From: Corynebacterium guangdongense
GTDB lineage: Bacteria; Actinomycetota; Actinomycetes; Mycobacteriales; Mycobacteriaceae
DNA length: 64,000 nucleotides
Reading direction: 5' to 3'
NCBI RefSeq assembly: GCF_030408915.1
Contig: NZ_CP047654.1
Coordinates: forward strand, 806,001-870,000
Positions 47,083-55,987 of the stretch are shown here, in pieces (position 1 is the stretch's first letter; every line of letters starts with the position of its first letter). The notes under the pieces are model-generated. The model saw only the letters and a list, made by a program, of their open reading frames with translations. It had not been told where the DNA came from and ran no database searches. A program made the position numbers and the translations under genes.

Positions 47083-48652
47083 CGACCGCAAGACCATCAA
47101 GCGCGCGCTGATCAGCGTGTACGACAAGACCGGCCTGGACGAGCTGGCGAAGGCGCTCGGCGAGGCCGGCGTGGAGATCGTCTCCACCGGTTCCACCGCA
47201 CAGAAGATCGCCGACGCCGGCGTCGCCGTGACCCAGGTCGAGGAGCTCACGGGCTTCCCGGAGTGCCTCGAGGGGCGCGTCAAGACCCTCCACCCGAAGG
47301 TCCACGCCGGCATCCTGGCCGACACCCGCAAGGATGATCACCTCGCCCAGCTCGATGAGCTCGGCGTCGAGCCGTTCCAGCTGGTCGTCGTGAACCTCTA
47401 CCCGTTCTCCGAGACGGTCGCCTCGGGCGCCTCCTTCGACGAGTGCGTCGAGCAGATCGACATCGGCGGCCCGTCGATGGTGCGTGCCGCCGCCAAGAAC
47501 CACCCCTCCGTGGCCATCGTCACCTCCCCGGAGCGTTATGGCGACGTCGCCGAGGCGCTCAAGAACGACGGCTTCACCCGCGCACAGCGCACCGAGCTCG
47601 CCCTCGAGGCCTTCCGCCACACCGCCTCCTACGACGTCGCCGTCGCCACCTGGCTCGGCGAGCAGGCATCGGCCGGCGCCGGTGCCGACTTCCCGGAGTG
47701 GATCGGTGAGACCCACCAGCTCAAGAACACCCTGCGCTACGGCGAGAACCCGCACCAGGCCGCCGCGCTCTACGCCGATGCGGGCGTGCCGGGACTGGCC
47801 AATGCGGTCCAGCACCACGGCAAGGAGATGAGCTACAACAACTACCAGGACGCCGACGCCGCCTGGCGCGCCGCCTGGGACCACGAGCGCCCGGCCGTGG
47901 CCATCATCAAGCACGCCAACCCCTGCGGTATCGCCGTCTCCGACGAGTCCATCGCCGAGGCCCACGCGCTGGCCCACGCCTGCGACCCGTTGTCCGCCTA
48001 CGGCGGCGTCATCGCCGCCAACCGCGAGGTCACCCTCGGGATGGCCGAGACGGTCAAGGACATCTTCACCGAGGTCATCATCGCGCCCTCCTTCGCCGAT
48101 GACGCCCTGGAGCTCCTCAAGACCAAGAAGAACCTGCGCATCCTCACCGCCGAGGCGCCGATCCGCGACGGTTACGAGTACCGCAAGATCTCCGGCGGCG
48201 TCCTCGTCCAGGAGAACGACGCCCTGCAGGCCGAGGGCGACGACGCCGCCAACTGGACTCTCGCCGCCGGCGAGGCCGTGTCCAAGGAGGTCCTCGCCGA
48301 CCTCCAGTTCGCCTGGAATGCCATCCGCTGCGTCAAGTCCAACGCCATCCTCATCGCCGACAAGGGCGCCACCGTCGGCGTCGGCATGGGCCAGGTCAAC
48401 CGCGTCGACTCCGCGAAGCTCGCCGTCGAGCGCGCCAACACCCTGGCGGAGGGCGCCAACCGCACCCAGGGCGCCGTCGCCGCCTCCGACGCCTTCTTCC
48501 CCTTCGCCGACGGGTTCCAGGTGCTTGCCGACGCCGGGATCACCGCCGTCGTCCAGCCGGGTGGCTCCATCCGCGATGACGAGGTCATCGAGGCCGCCAA
48601 CGCCGCAGGCGTGACCATGTACCTCACCGGCGCCCGTCACTTCGCCCACTAA
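47075..48652 (+). CDS. purH: Bifunctional AICAR formyltransferase / IMP cyclohydrolase
   Basis: A 525-residue enzyme for the last two steps to IMP. The N-terminal cyclohydrolase domain has [19 protein letters not shown] and [14 protein letters not shown]. The C-terminal AICAR transformylase has [25 protein letters not shown] with the key Lys-His pair, [11 protein letters not shown] and [15 protein letters not shown]. It overlaps the end of purN. A strong terminator follows the stop. Confidence 0.96.
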   Translation: MSDDRKTIKRALISVYDKTGLDELAKALGEAGVEIVSTGSTAQKIADAGVAVTQVEELTGFPECLEGRVKTLHPKVHAGILADTRKDDHLAQLDELGVEPFQLVVVNLYPFSETVASGASFDECVEQIDIGGPSMVRAAAKNHPSVAIVTSPERYGDVAEALKNDGFTRAQRTELALEAFRHTASYDVAVATWLGEQASAGAGADFPEWIGETHQLKNTLRYGENPHQAAALYADAGVPGLANAVQHHGKEMSYNNYQDADAAWRAAWDHERPAVAIIKHANPCGIAVSDESIAEAHALAHACDPLSAYGGVIAANREVTLGMAETVKDIFTEVIIAPSFADDALELLKTKKNLRILTAEAPIRDGYEYRKISGGVLVQENDALQAEGDDAANWTLAAGEAVSKEVLADLQFAWNAIRCVKSNAILIADKGATVGVGMGQVNRVDSAKLAVERANTLAEGANRTQGAVAASDAFFPFADGFQVLADAGITAVVQPGGSIRDDEVIEAANAAGVTMYLTGARHFAH

Positions 48653-48675
48653 CTCCCCGATCGCAACCGGGAACC

Positions 48676-48713
48676 AACCCGCCCGCGCCGCCGGTCGACG
48701 GCGCGGGCGGGTT
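48676..48713 (+). terminator. purNH terminator
   Basis: Perfect 15-base arms AACCCGCCCGCGCCG and CGGCGCGGGCGGGTT around an 8-base loop. Confidence 0.7.
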
Positions 48714-48805
48714 CGTATGTTCCCGGGGGGACTCGTCGACTAAGCTACCGGCTTGTCAAATAGATCGCACTTTTTTATGGGATGGTTGCCGCGGAGGGTA
48801 GGAGC

Positions 48806-49171
48806 ATGGAAATGCAGTCGGTATGGGAAAACGGCGGGGGCACCGTCCTCCTCGACGACCGGGGCGGGCAGGAAATGCTGCTCTCGCCCGCTCACCGTCA
48901 GGCGACGATCGGGCGCCTCGCAGACTTCGTCATCGGTGAATCCGACACCCACGTGCACCGCCACTTCCTCACGGTACTGAACACCGGGGCCGGCTGGGCC
49001 CTCAAGAATGAGGGCCGGTTCCTCTCGGCCTCCGTCTCCAAGGACAAGACCGGGGGGCTGGAGCTCAATCCCGGCGACTGCATCCTGCTCGTCCCGGGCG
49101 ACACCGCGGTGCATTTCGCCACGCCGAAGGACACCTACGAGTTCTATATCCGGCTGCGGCGGACGGCCTGA
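48806..49171 (+). CDS. Small cupin-like protein
   Basis: A 121-residue protein I do not recognise by name. It shows a cupin layout: HVHRHFLTVLNTGAG resembles motif 1 and LNPGDCILLVPGDTAVHF resembles motif 2 (P-G-D ... P-x-x-x-x-H), giving three or four possible metal-binding histidines. TAGGAGC precedes ATG 48806. It is convergent with amtR and stands alone after purH. A sensory or small-molecule-binding role is possible, but no function can be given. Confidence 0.6.
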   Translation: MEMQSVWENGGGTVLLDDRGGQEMLLSPAHRQATIGRLADFVIGESDTHVHRHFLTVLNTGAGWALKNEGRFLSASVSKDKTGGLELNPGDCILLVPGDTAVHFATPKDTYEFYIRLRRTA

Positions 49172-49206
49172 CCCGGCCCCGGGGCGGAGTCTGTCCCTGG
49201 CGCGGC

Positions 49207-49899
49207 CTACGCCCCGAGTTCGACGGGCGCGGACGGATCCGTGCCCTGGACCAGTGCCAGCATCATTTCCGTGCGCTGCTTGGGCAGCGGCGCCTGCAGG
49301 ACGTTGAGCACCGCGTCCGCGAGCATGACCGCGGTCGAGGGCAGCGCGTCGTCGACGATGGGGGCGGGAACGGTCCCGTCGTTGGCCCGCATCTCCACTG
49401 CGGTCAGCGCGATGTGGAAAGGCAGCTCCGTCCGCGGATCGTCGGGGCCCACGACCTCGACGGCCAGCTTGTGGAAATATCCCTCCAGCTTCCGGCGGGC
49501 CCGGTGGTAGTCGGCGAATTCCTCGGAGTTGGCCACCGGCAGCTGGTAGAGCCGGCCCACGTTCCAGCGGGTCGACAGCAACAGGCGGGCCTCGGCGGCC
49601 ACCAGCGCCCACAGTTTTTCGGAGGGCTCGGCGGCGGAGGCGTCGAGGTGCTCGGCCAACCGCAGCGAAGGCTCCACGGTGGATTTCAGGAGGGTGAGGA
49701 AGATTTCCGCCTTGGAGGGGAAGTGGTAGTACAGGGAGGCCTGGCGGATGCCGACCGCGTCCGCGATCTGGTGGGTGGACGTCTGCCCGAAGCCGTTGGT
49801 GGTGAAAAGCTCGGCGGACGCGTCGAGAATCTCCTCGCGGGCCGTCGCGCCTGATCGGCGCGGGCTCTGCTTTCGTGGGCGCCCCACATTTCCAGCCAT
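49207..49899 (-). CDS. amtR: AmtR, TetR-family master regulator of nitrogen control
   Basis: A 230-residue TetR-type repressor closely matching C. glutamicum AmtR. The N-terminal helix-turn-helix STHQIADAVGIRQASLYYHFPSK is essentially identical, and the ligand domain keeps LLLSTRWNVGRLYQLP and ELPFHIALTAVEMR. In C. glutamicum AmtR represses ammonium transport and assimilation genes and is released by adenylylated GlnK. GGAGGG lies 7 bases before ATG 49899. A CTAT-N6-ATTG element at 49957-49970, close to the AmtR box CTAT-N6-ATAG, lies upstream and hints at autoregulation. Confidence 0.9.
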   Translation of the reverse strand: MAGNVGRPRKQSPRRSGATAREEILDASAELFTTNGFGQTSTHQIADAVGIRQASLYYHFPSKAEIFLTLLKSTVEPSLRLAEHLDASAAEPSEKLWALVAAEARLLLSTRWNVGRLYQLPVANSEEFADYHRARRKLEGYFHKLAVEVVGPDDPRTELPFHIALTAVEMRANDGTVPAPIVDDALPSTAVMLADAVLNVLQAPLPKQRTEMMLALVQGTDPSAPVELGA

Positions 49900-50004
49900 A
49901 CAAGTCCCTCCTCAAATAACGGTCCAGCCGATGTTACTCCCCGCGGGCGCTGAAAACTATTAGTCGATTGACAGACGGGGGATACCCGCGGGTGCGGGAA
50001 AAGA

Positions 50005-50044
50005 CCACTGCCCGCTTCCACATCAGTGGGGAAGCGGGCAGTGG
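50005..50044 (-). terminator. Terminator of the rpmB-rpmG-rpsN-rpsR operon
   Basis: Perfect 15-base arms CCACTGCCCGCTTCC and GGAAGCGGGCAGTGG with a 10-base loop. The minus-strand continuation is GTCTTTTCCC. Confidence 0.8.
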
Positions 50045-50122
50045 CGGGACTCGTAGTCTCTCAGCCGTTCGTGCCTCACACGCGTGCGGCATCGAGGCGC
50101 TGTTGGCGTCCGTGCAACCGAC

Positions 50123-50371
50123 TTAGCGGGCAGTGAACGGCAGGAGAGCCATTTCGCGAGCGTTCTTCACGGCAGTGGCGACCTGGCGCTGCTGCTGCGG
50201 CGTCAGACCGGTGACGCGACGGGAGCGAATCTTGTGACGGTCGGAGATGAACAGACGAAGGGTCTTGACGTCCTTGTAGTCCACCTTCTCAATGCCCTCG
50301 GCCTTGAGCGGGTTCTTCTTCGGGCGACGGGTCTGATCGATCCGCGGCTTGCGGTGGTTGGTGCGCTTCAT
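50123..50371 (-). CDS. rpsR: Ribosomal protein S18, cysteine-free form
   Basis: An 82-residue S18 with [20 protein letters not shown] in place of the zinc CxxC region of the C+ form, and the conserved [20 protein letters not shown]. It is the last gene of the operon rpmB-rpmG-rpsN-rpsR. In mycobacteria the corresponding C- proteins are alternatives made under zinc shortage; here they may be the main or only copies. Confidence 0.93.
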   Translation of the reverse strand: MKRTNHRKPRIDQTRRPKKNPLKAEGIEKVDYKDVKTLRLFISDRHKIRSRRVTGLTPQQQRQVATAVKNAREMALLPFTAR

Positions 50372-50385
50372 GTGATGCAGACTCC

Positions 50386-50691
50386 TTACCAGCTGGACTT
50401 ACGAACGCCAGGCAGCTCACCACGGTGAGCCATCTCGCGCATACGGACACGGGACAGACCGAACTTGCGGAGGTAACCGCGGGGACGGCCGTCATGGGCG
50501 TCACGGTTACGGACGCGGACGGCGGAGGCGTCGCGCGGCTGACGGTTCAGCTCGAACTGTGCGTCCAGACGGTCCTCGTCAGAGGTGTTCGGGTTCTTGA
50601 TGATTGCCTTGAGCTCGGCGCGACGCTCCGCGTAACGGGCGACGATCTCCTTGCGCTGCTCGTTCTTGGCGATCTTTGACTTCTTAGCCAT
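50386..50691 (-). CDS. rpsN: Ribosomal protein S14, long cysteine-free form
   Basis: A 101-residue S14 of the long type lacking the CxxC zinc finger. It has [21 protein letters not shown] at the start and the conserved [21 protein letters not shown] at the end. It binds 16S rRNA in the small-subunit head. Only 14 bases separate it from rpsR. Confidence 0.94.
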   Translation of the reverse strand: MAKKSKIAKNEQRKEIVARYAERRAELKAIIKNPNTSDEDRLDAQFELNRQPRDASAVRVRNRDAHDGRPRGYLRKFGLSRVRMREMAHRGELPGVRKSSW

Positions 50692-50694
50692 AGA

Positions 50695-50859
50695 TTATCG
50701 CTCCTCGCGGAATTCGACGTGCTTACGGACAACCGGGTCGTACTTCATCATGGAGATGCGGTCCGGGTTGTTGCGCTTGTTCTTGCGGGTGACATAGGTG
50801 TAGCCGGTGCCAGCCGTAGACTTCAGCTTGATGATGGGACGAATATCGTTACGTGCCAT
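50695..50859 (-). CDS. rpmG: Ribosomal protein L33, cysteine-free form
   Basis: A 54-residue L33, [20 protein letters not shown] followed by [21 protein letters not shown]. None of the four zinc cysteines of the C+ form is present. It lies between rpmB (2 bases away) and rpsN (3 bases away). Confidence 0.92.
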   Translation of the reverse strand: MARNDIRPIIKLKSTAGTGYTYVTRKNKRNNPDRISMMKYDPVVRKHVEFREER

Positions 50860-50861
50860 GG

Positions 50862-51098
50862 TTAGATCTTCTCCCCACGTGCGCGGATCTTGGCCACGAC
50901 GGACTCGATGCCGTCGCGGTCGATGACCTTCATGCCCTTGACGGACACGTTCAGGGTGATGGTGCGGCCCTCAGAGGGCAGGTAGTACCGCTTGCGCTGA
51001 ATGTTGGGGTTCCAACGGCGCGAGTGGCGGCGGTGCGAGTGCGAGACGGTCTTGCCGAATTCCGGCTTGCGTCCCGTGACCTGGCAAATAGCCGACAT
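50862..51098 (-). CDS. rpmB: Ribosomal protein L28
   Basis: A 78-residue L28 with [20 protein letters not shown] and [20 protein letters not shown]. It has a single cysteine, so no zinc knuckle. First gene of the operon; GCAAGGAG lies upstream of ATG 51098. Confidence 0.94.
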   Translation of the reverse strand: MSAICQVTGRKPEFGKTVSHSHRRHSRRWNPNIQRKRYYLPSEGRTITLNVSVKGMKVIDRDGIESVVAKIRARGEKI

Positions 51099-51577
51099 GG
51101 GTGCTTCTTTCTCCTTGCCGCCCAGTAAACGCGGCTATGAGGAGGTGTTGAGAGGACACCAGGGCAACGCCACTCCGAACGATTAGTGTGAGGTGAGATG
51201 TTCGGGGCGCTGCCGAATAGCCGGCTGACGGGGCGTAAACGAATACTTTCGACAACAGCAAGGGACAACCCTACAAGCCGGGGCGCGGAAAACCTAATCG
51301 CGAAACCGCCTCCGGGCCCCTGGCCGTGACCTCCGTGGGCGGGAAAGGTGCGATCCGGGAATTTCGTGATCTGTCAGGCGGGCTGTATGCTTATCGCGGT
51401 TATGGATGCGTCCCAATGTGGCGTTTCCGTGGCGGCGGCTGACTTTTGTCGCTGACGAAGCGCAGTCCGCAGTTGACAGTACATCGAACCCAACTCAGGC
51501 ACGATCCGGGCCGGACAATTCTCGTCCAGCTCGCCCGGAAGCGACCTGATGTTCCATCCTGAGGGAAACGATTAATA
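51099..51577. promoter_or_regulatory. 479-base divergent region between the two ribosomal protein operons
   Basis: No gene is evident; the open frames lack SD sites. For the right-hand operon, TTCGTG (51363-51368) and TATGCT (51386-51391) are 17 bases apart, giving a leader of about 180 bases before rpmE2. TTGACA at 51473 lacks a clear -10. For the left-hand operon a minus-strand TTGTCC-16-GTATTC lies near 51250-51280. I searched for an A/T-rich Zur-type palindrome and saw none. Confidence 0.4.
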
Positions 51578-51850
51578 ATGAGAAGTGACATCCATCCGGA
51601 TTACCACCCGGTGGTTTTCCAGGACGCCGGCACCGGCTTCCAGTTCCTGACCCGTTCCACCGCCACCTCTGACCGCACGGTCGAGTTCGAGGGTGCAGAG
51701 TACCCGCTGATCGTCGTCGACGTCACCAGCGAGTCCCACCCGTTCTGGACTGGCGCTCAGCGCGTCATGGACACCGCAGGCCGCGTCGAGAAGTTCAACA
51801 AGCGCTTCGGTGCGATGGCCCGTCGCAAGAAGAAGACCGAAAACAACTAG
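51578..51850 (+). CDS. rpmE2: Ribosomal protein L31 type B (zinc-independent)
   Basis: A 90-residue type B L31 beginning [20 protein letters not shown] and ending in a basic [14 protein letters not shown] tail. The CxxC pair of type A is absent. GAGGGAAA lies upstream of ATG 51578. It is followed 18 bases later by rpmF. Confidence 0.93.
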   Translation: MRSDIHPDYHPVVFQDAGTGFQFLTRSTATSDRTVEFEGAEYPLIVVDVTSESHPFWTGAQRVMDTAGRVEKFNKRFGAMARRKKKTENN

Positions 51851-51868
51851 GTAAGGAGGGAAAACACC

Positions 51869-52042
51869 ATGGCAACTCCCAAGTTCAAGATGTCTCGTGC
51901 GAACACCCGCATGCGTCGCTCCCAGTGGAAGGCCGACAACGTCGCCCTCCAGGAGGTCACCATCGACGGTCAGACGGTGCGCATCCCGCGTCGTCTGGTC
52001 AAGGCCGCCAAGCTCGGTCTCGTCGACGTCGAGCAGTTCTAG
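51869..52042 (+). CDS. rpmF: Ribosomal protein L32, cysteine-free
   Basis: A 57-residue L32, [20 protein letters not shown], with no cysteine at all, so it does not use the usual zinc finger. AAGGAGGGAAAA precedes ATG 51869. It forms an operon with rpmE2 and is followed by a strong terminator. Confidence 0.92.
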   Translation: MATPKFKMSRANTRMRRSQWKADNVALQEVTIDGQTVRIPRRLVKAAKLGLVDVEQF

Positions 52043-52080
52043 GATCTTTTCCCAGGACCAGCTTAACGGGTAGACACCCC

Positions 52081-52124
52081 GTCATTCGCCACCGTTGAGA
52101 AATCTCGGTGGCGAATGACATTTT
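52081..52124 (+). terminator. rpmE2-rpmF terminator
   Basis: Perfect 14-base arms GTCATTCGCCACCG and CGGTGGCGAATGAC, an 11-base loop, then ATTTTC. Confidence 0.88.
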
Positions 52125-52201
52125 CCCGGGACAACATTCTCAGGCCGCCCAAGCGGGTGGCGGTAGGGAAGATCCTTAACTGATGGGACATAATGAGGTT
52201 T

Positions 52202-52897
52202 ATGAAAATTCTTGTCGTCGATGATGAGCAGGCGGTGCGGGAATCTCTGCGCCGCTCGCTGGCCTTCAACGGGTACGACGTGTCGCTCGCCGAAGATGGG
52301 GCCGAAGGCCTGGAGAAGATCCAGAGGGAACAGCCCGACCTGGTCATCCTCGACGTGATGATGCCCCAGATGGACGGCCTCGAGGTGTGCCGCACCCTGC
52401 GCAGCACAGGCTACGACCGGCCGGTCCTCATGCTGACCGCTCGTGACGGCGTCGCCGATCGCGTCGCCGGGCTGGACGCCGGTGCGGACGATTACCTGCC
52501 GAAGCCTTTCGCCCTGGAGGAGCTGCTCGCCCGCGTCCGCTCCCTCCTGCGCCGGGCGGCGCAGGAGGCGACGACCTCCCCCGTGGAGCCCACGGAGCTG
52601 GTCTTCGAGGACCTGACGATGAATCCGCAGACGCGCGACGTGCGCCGGGGCGAGCGATCGATCTCGCTGACCCGCACGGAGTTCGCCCTGCTGCAGCTGC
52701 TCATGCAGAACCCGCGGGTGGTGCTGGCTCGCCAGACCATCCTCGAGGAAGTCTGGGGCTACGACTTCCCGACCTCCGGCAACGCTCTCGAGGTCTACAT
52801 CGGCTACCTGCGCCGCAAGACCGAGGCCGGCGGTGAGCCCAGGCTCATCCACACGGTCCGCGGCGTCGGATACGTCCTGCGGGAGACCGCCCCCTAA
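52202..52897 (+). CDS. cgtR2: OmpR-family response regulator (MprA/CgtR2)
   Basis: A 231-residue regulator. The receiver domain has VVDDEQ acidic residues, phosphoacceptor Asp51 in [13 protein letters not shown], and Lys in LPKPFAL. The winged-helix output domain ends [17 protein letters not shown]. It matches C. glutamicum CgtR2 and mycobacterial MprA. CATAAT lies 7 bases before ATG 52202, making that the likely leaderless start rather than ATG 52193, which overlaps the hexamer. Its stop shares a base with the kinase ATG. MprA in mycobacteria answers envelope stress and controls the htrA-like gene found here downstream. Confidence 0.92.
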   Translation: MKILVVDDEQAVRESLRRSLAFNGYDVSLAEDGAEGLEKIQREQPDLVILDVMMPQMDGLEVCRTLRSTGYDRPVLMLTARDGVADRVAGLDAGADDYLPKPFALEELLARVRSLLRRAAQEATTSPVEPTELVFEDLTMNPQTRDVRRGERSISLTRTEFALLQLLMQNPRVVLARQTILEEVWGYDFPTSGNALEVYIGYLRRKTEAGGEPRLIHTVRGVGYVLRETAP

Positions 52898-54510
52898 TGC
52901 TTCGCAAGCCAATCCCGCACCCGGAGATTCCCGGGGGCAGCAGCGAGCCGGTGGCCGCCGGCGCTGAGGGGGCGGCTCTCGACGACGGGACGCAGGGTTC
53001 ATCCGCGGCCTCCGCCGGCGCCCAAGCCCCACTGCGGTGGCGCCTGGCAATGCTGACGGCGATGGTCGTGGCCGTGGCGGTGGGGGCGATGACCGTCGTG
53101 ACCTACTGGACCATTTCGGCTTCGGTGACCGCCGCCGTCGACCACAACCTCGACGTCAAGGCGGACCCGTTCATCGAGCGCGCCGCCGATCCCGAGTTCT
53201 TCCTGTCGGTGGACGAGGAGATCGCCAACTTCAAGCGCTACAACCCGGACATCCGCGTGTCGATCGCCACCCCGCAGAACGCCTACGTCGCGGGGGACAA
53301 CATTCCCGCGGGAGACGTCGCCGAGGGCGGTGGTGCGGAGGCTGCCCAGGGCACCGACGGTGCCGAGGGGGCTGAGGGCGGCGCCCAGACGTCGGCCCGC
53401 ACGGTGGGGCACGAGCGCATTCTGACGCAGCGCGCGGAAGGGGTCACGGTCGTGCTGGCGCAGAACATGGACGCCACGCACCAGTTGATCGCGGCTCTCG
53501 GCGCCGTCCTGCTGGTGATCACGGCCTTGGGCGTCCTGCTGTCGATCGCGGCCGGCATGGTCGTCGCCACCGCGGGACTGCGGCCGTTGTCGCGGGTGCA
53601 GCGGGCCGTCGAGTACGTGACCCGGACGGATGACCTCCGTCCGATTCAGGTGGTCGGCAACGACGAGCTGGCCCAGCTGACGAGGTCCTTCAACGCGATG
53701 CTGGCCGCGCTCCAGGATTCCCGAAACCGCCAGACGCAGCTCGTCGCCGACGCGGGCCACGAGCTCAAGACCCCGCTGACCTCCATCCGGACGAACATCG
53801 ACCTGCTGATCATGCTGAACCACTCGGGGGAGCAGCACCGGCTCTCGGAGTCGGACATGCGCGACCTGGAGAATGACGTGCGGGCCCAGCTCGACGAGAT
53901 GTCCCGCCTGATCGGCGATCTGGTGGATCTGGCTCGGGAGGAGACCCCCATTCAGCAGGTCAGCGAGACTGACGTGGAGGAGGTGCTCTTCCAGTCCATC
54001 AACCGGGTGCAGCGCCGTCGCCCGGACGTCACCTTCGACGTGGAGTCCGTTCCGTGGCTGGTCATGGCCGATCCTGCGTCGCTGGGCCGCGTCATGGTCA
54101 ATCTGCTCGACAACGCCGGTAAGTGGTCCCCCAAGCAGGGCACCGTCCGGGTCGCGCTGACCCGGATCGGCCCGGACACCGCTGAGCTCAGCGTCGCGGA
54201 CTCCGGTCCCGGCATCGCCGAGCAGGAACGTGAGGCGGTGTTCGAACGCTTCTACCGTTCCACGGAGTCCCGCTCCATGCCGGGTTCAGGTCTGGGCCTG
54301 GCGATCGTCAAGCAGGTCGTGGATCGGCTCGGTGGCACCATCGTCGCGGAGGAATCCGCGGACGGCGGCACGCTGATGCGGGCCACGCTGCCCGGGCACG
54401 CACCACTCGACGATGAGGAAGGCGACAGCGCACGCACCACCCTCGCACCGGATTCCGAGGAGCGTGGCGTGGCCTTCACAGAACGATGGTTCACGGGCTG
54501 GCAGACCTAG
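52897..54510 (+). CDS. cgtS2: Sensor histidine kinase (MprB/CgtS2)
   Basis: A 537-residue membrane kinase. A long Ala/Pro-rich cytoplasmic N-terminus is followed by span 1 (about residues 50-75), an extracytoplasmic sensor of about 115 residues containing an unusual Gly/Ala/Glu-rich insert, span 2 (about 195-225), a HAMP linker, the phosphoacceptor His288 in DAGHELKTPLTSI, and an ATPase domain with NLLDNAGKWSP and GSGLGLAIVKQVV. It pairs with the regulator upstream (TAATG overlap). The expected signal is cell-envelope stress. Confidence 0.92.
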   Translation: MLRKPIPHPEIPGGSSEPVAAGAEGAALDDGTQGSSAASAGAQAPLRWRLAMLTAMVVAVAVGAMTVVTYWTISASVTAAVDHNLDVKADPFIERAADPEFFLSVDEEIANFKRYNPDIRVSIATPQNAYVAGDNIPAGDVAEGGGAEAAQGTDGAEGAEGGAQTSARTVGHERILTQRAEGVTVVLAQNMDATHQLIAALGAVLLVITALGVLLSIAAGMVVATAGLRPLSRVQRAVEYVTRTDDLRPIQVVGNDELAQLTRSFNAMLAALQDSRNRQTQLVADAGHELKTPLTSIRTNIDLLIMLNHSGEQHRLSESDMRDLENDVRAQLDEMSRLIGDLVDLAREETPIQQVSETDVEEVLFQSINRVQRRRPDVTFDVESVPWLVMADPASLGRVMVNLLDNAGKWSPKQGTVRVALTRIGPDTAELSVADSGPGIAEQEREAVFERFYRSTESRSMPGSGLGLAIVKQVVDRLGGTIVAEESADGGTLMRATLPGHAPLDDEEGDSARTTLAPDSEERGVAFTERWFTGWQT

Positions 54511-54616
54511 ATGAATTCCGGCAGGTCACCACATGCAGGGATTCCACAGGAACTGTGCCTCGTCGGAGCAGGGGAGCAGCAGCGCCCTGACAGTTGAATC
54601 TTTAAGATGGTGACTC

Positions 54617-55918
54617 ATGACGAACATCCCCGGAGATCCCCCCTCGTCCCCTCACGGTCCCGGTGCTGACCCCGGACCCGTGGAGGGTCCGCATTATCAG
54701 AACGTCTCCTCGCCCTACGGCCAGACTCCCCGCCAGGACGCGCCCCGGCAGGTCTATGGTCCCGGGCTGGACCCCGGGCTAGACGATGCCGACCGCCCCG
54801 CCCCGTCCGGTCCCGCCACCGCCGGCGGCCGGAAGGTGGGCCTCAGCACCGCGCTGGGCCTCATGCTCGCCGGGGCGGTCGCTGCGGGCTCCGTCACCGG
54901 CGTTGCCGTCAGCAGCCTGGGCTCCGACTCCGGGGGCGAGGCGGACGCACCCGCCGCGGCGAATGACGGGCCCTCCAATTCACTGGAGGCGCCGTCCGCG
55001 GACGCCCCGCCGGCGGAGGAGGGCAGCGTCGAGCACGTCGCCTCCACCGTCCTGCCCGCGGTGGTGTCCATTCAGGTCGTCACCCCAGGCAGCGCCGGTG
55101 AGGGGTCGGGTTCGATCATCTCCCAGGACGGTTATGTCCTGACCAACCACCACGTGGTGGGCGCCGCCGGCGAGAACGGGACCATCCAGGTCACGCTCCA
55201 CGACGGACGCCAGATTCCAGCCGATCTCGTCGCCTCTGATCCGGCCACCGACATCGGCGTCATCAAGATCCGCGACCAGCAGGGCCTGCCGACCATCCAG
55301 TTCGGCGACTCCTCGCAGCTCAACGTGGGCCAGGAGGTCGTCGCGGTCGGCGCCCCGCTGGGGCTGTCAGGGACCGTGACCAGCGGAATCGTCTCGGCCC
55401 TCAACCGTCCGGTCCGGGCGACCCAGGACGGTGGCGAGTCCTCGCTCATCGACGGCATCCAGACCGACGCCGCCATCAACCCCGGCAACTCGGGCGGCCC
55501 GCTGGTGGACATGAACGGCCACATCATCGGCATGAACTCGGTGATCGCCACCGCCAGCCAGACCTCGGGCTCCATCGGCCTGGGCTTCGCCATCCCGTCG
55601 AATTTCGCCCAGCGCGTCGCCCAGCAGCTGATCGAGGACGGCAGGGCGGTGCAGCCGATGCTGGGCGTGACCGTCGACATCCGCAGTCAGGCTCGCGGGG
55701 CCCAGGTCAACGAGGTCATGCCGGACGGCCCGGCCGCACAGGCCGGGATTGAGCCGGGGGAAGTCATCCGGCGCATCGACGACCGCGCGATCGATACCGC
55801 CGACGCATTGATCGCCGCCGTGCGCTCGCAGGACTTCGGCGAGACGGTGACCCTGGAGGTCTACAACCCCGAGCGGGACGAAACCCGGTCCGTCGATGTA
55901 ACGTTGAGCGAAGAATAG
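54617..55918 (+). CDS. HtrA/PepD-like membrane-anchored serine protease
   Basis: A 433-residue protein. A disordered Pro/Gly-rich cytoplasmic tail (about 70 residues) precedes one membrane span (about 72-95), then a trypsin-like domain with catalytic His179 (TNHHVV), Asp212 (ATDIGVIK) and Ser292 (NPGNSGGPL), and a C-terminal PDZ domain (about 350-433) with the GVTVDI ... VMPDGPAAQAGIEPGEVI groove. It degrades or refolds damaged exported proteins. TAAGAT lies 8 bases before ATG 54617. It follows the cgtR2-cgtS2 genes, as pepD follows mprAB. Confidence 0.92.
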   Translation: MTNIPGDPPSSPHGPGADPGPVEGPHYQNVSSPYGQTPRQDAPRQVYGPGLDPGLDDADRPAPSGPATAGGRKVGLSTALGLMLAGAVAAGSVTGVAVSSLGSDSGGEADAPAAANDGPSNSLEAPSADAPPAEEGSVEHVASTVLPAVVSIQVVTPGSAGEGSGSIISQDGYVLTNHHVVGAAGENGTIQVTLHDGRQIPADLVASDPATDIGVIKIRDQQGLPTIQFGDSSQLNVGQEVVAVGAPLGLSGTVTSGIVSALNRPVRATQDGGESSLIDGIQTDAAINPGNSGGPLVDMNGHIIGMNSVIATASQTSGSIGLGFAIPSNFAQRVAQQLIEDGRAVQPMLGVTVDIRSQARGAQVNEVMPDGPAAQAGIEPGEVIRRIDDRAIDTADALIAAVRSQDFGETVTLEVYNPERDETRSVDVTLSEE

Positions 55919-55987
55919 CGGTGCCAGGAGTATCGAAGCCCCCGGTCACACCCCCGAACACCGCATACGAAGCAGCAGGAGCCACCC

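Noticed and set aside
47069..48649. 526-codon minus-strand frame opposite purH
   Set aside because: Antisense of a well-conserved enzyme.
51099..51577. Zur box controlling the zinc-free ribosomal genes
   Set aside because: No A/T-rich palindrome resembling the corynebacterial or mycobacterial Zur site was found by eye.
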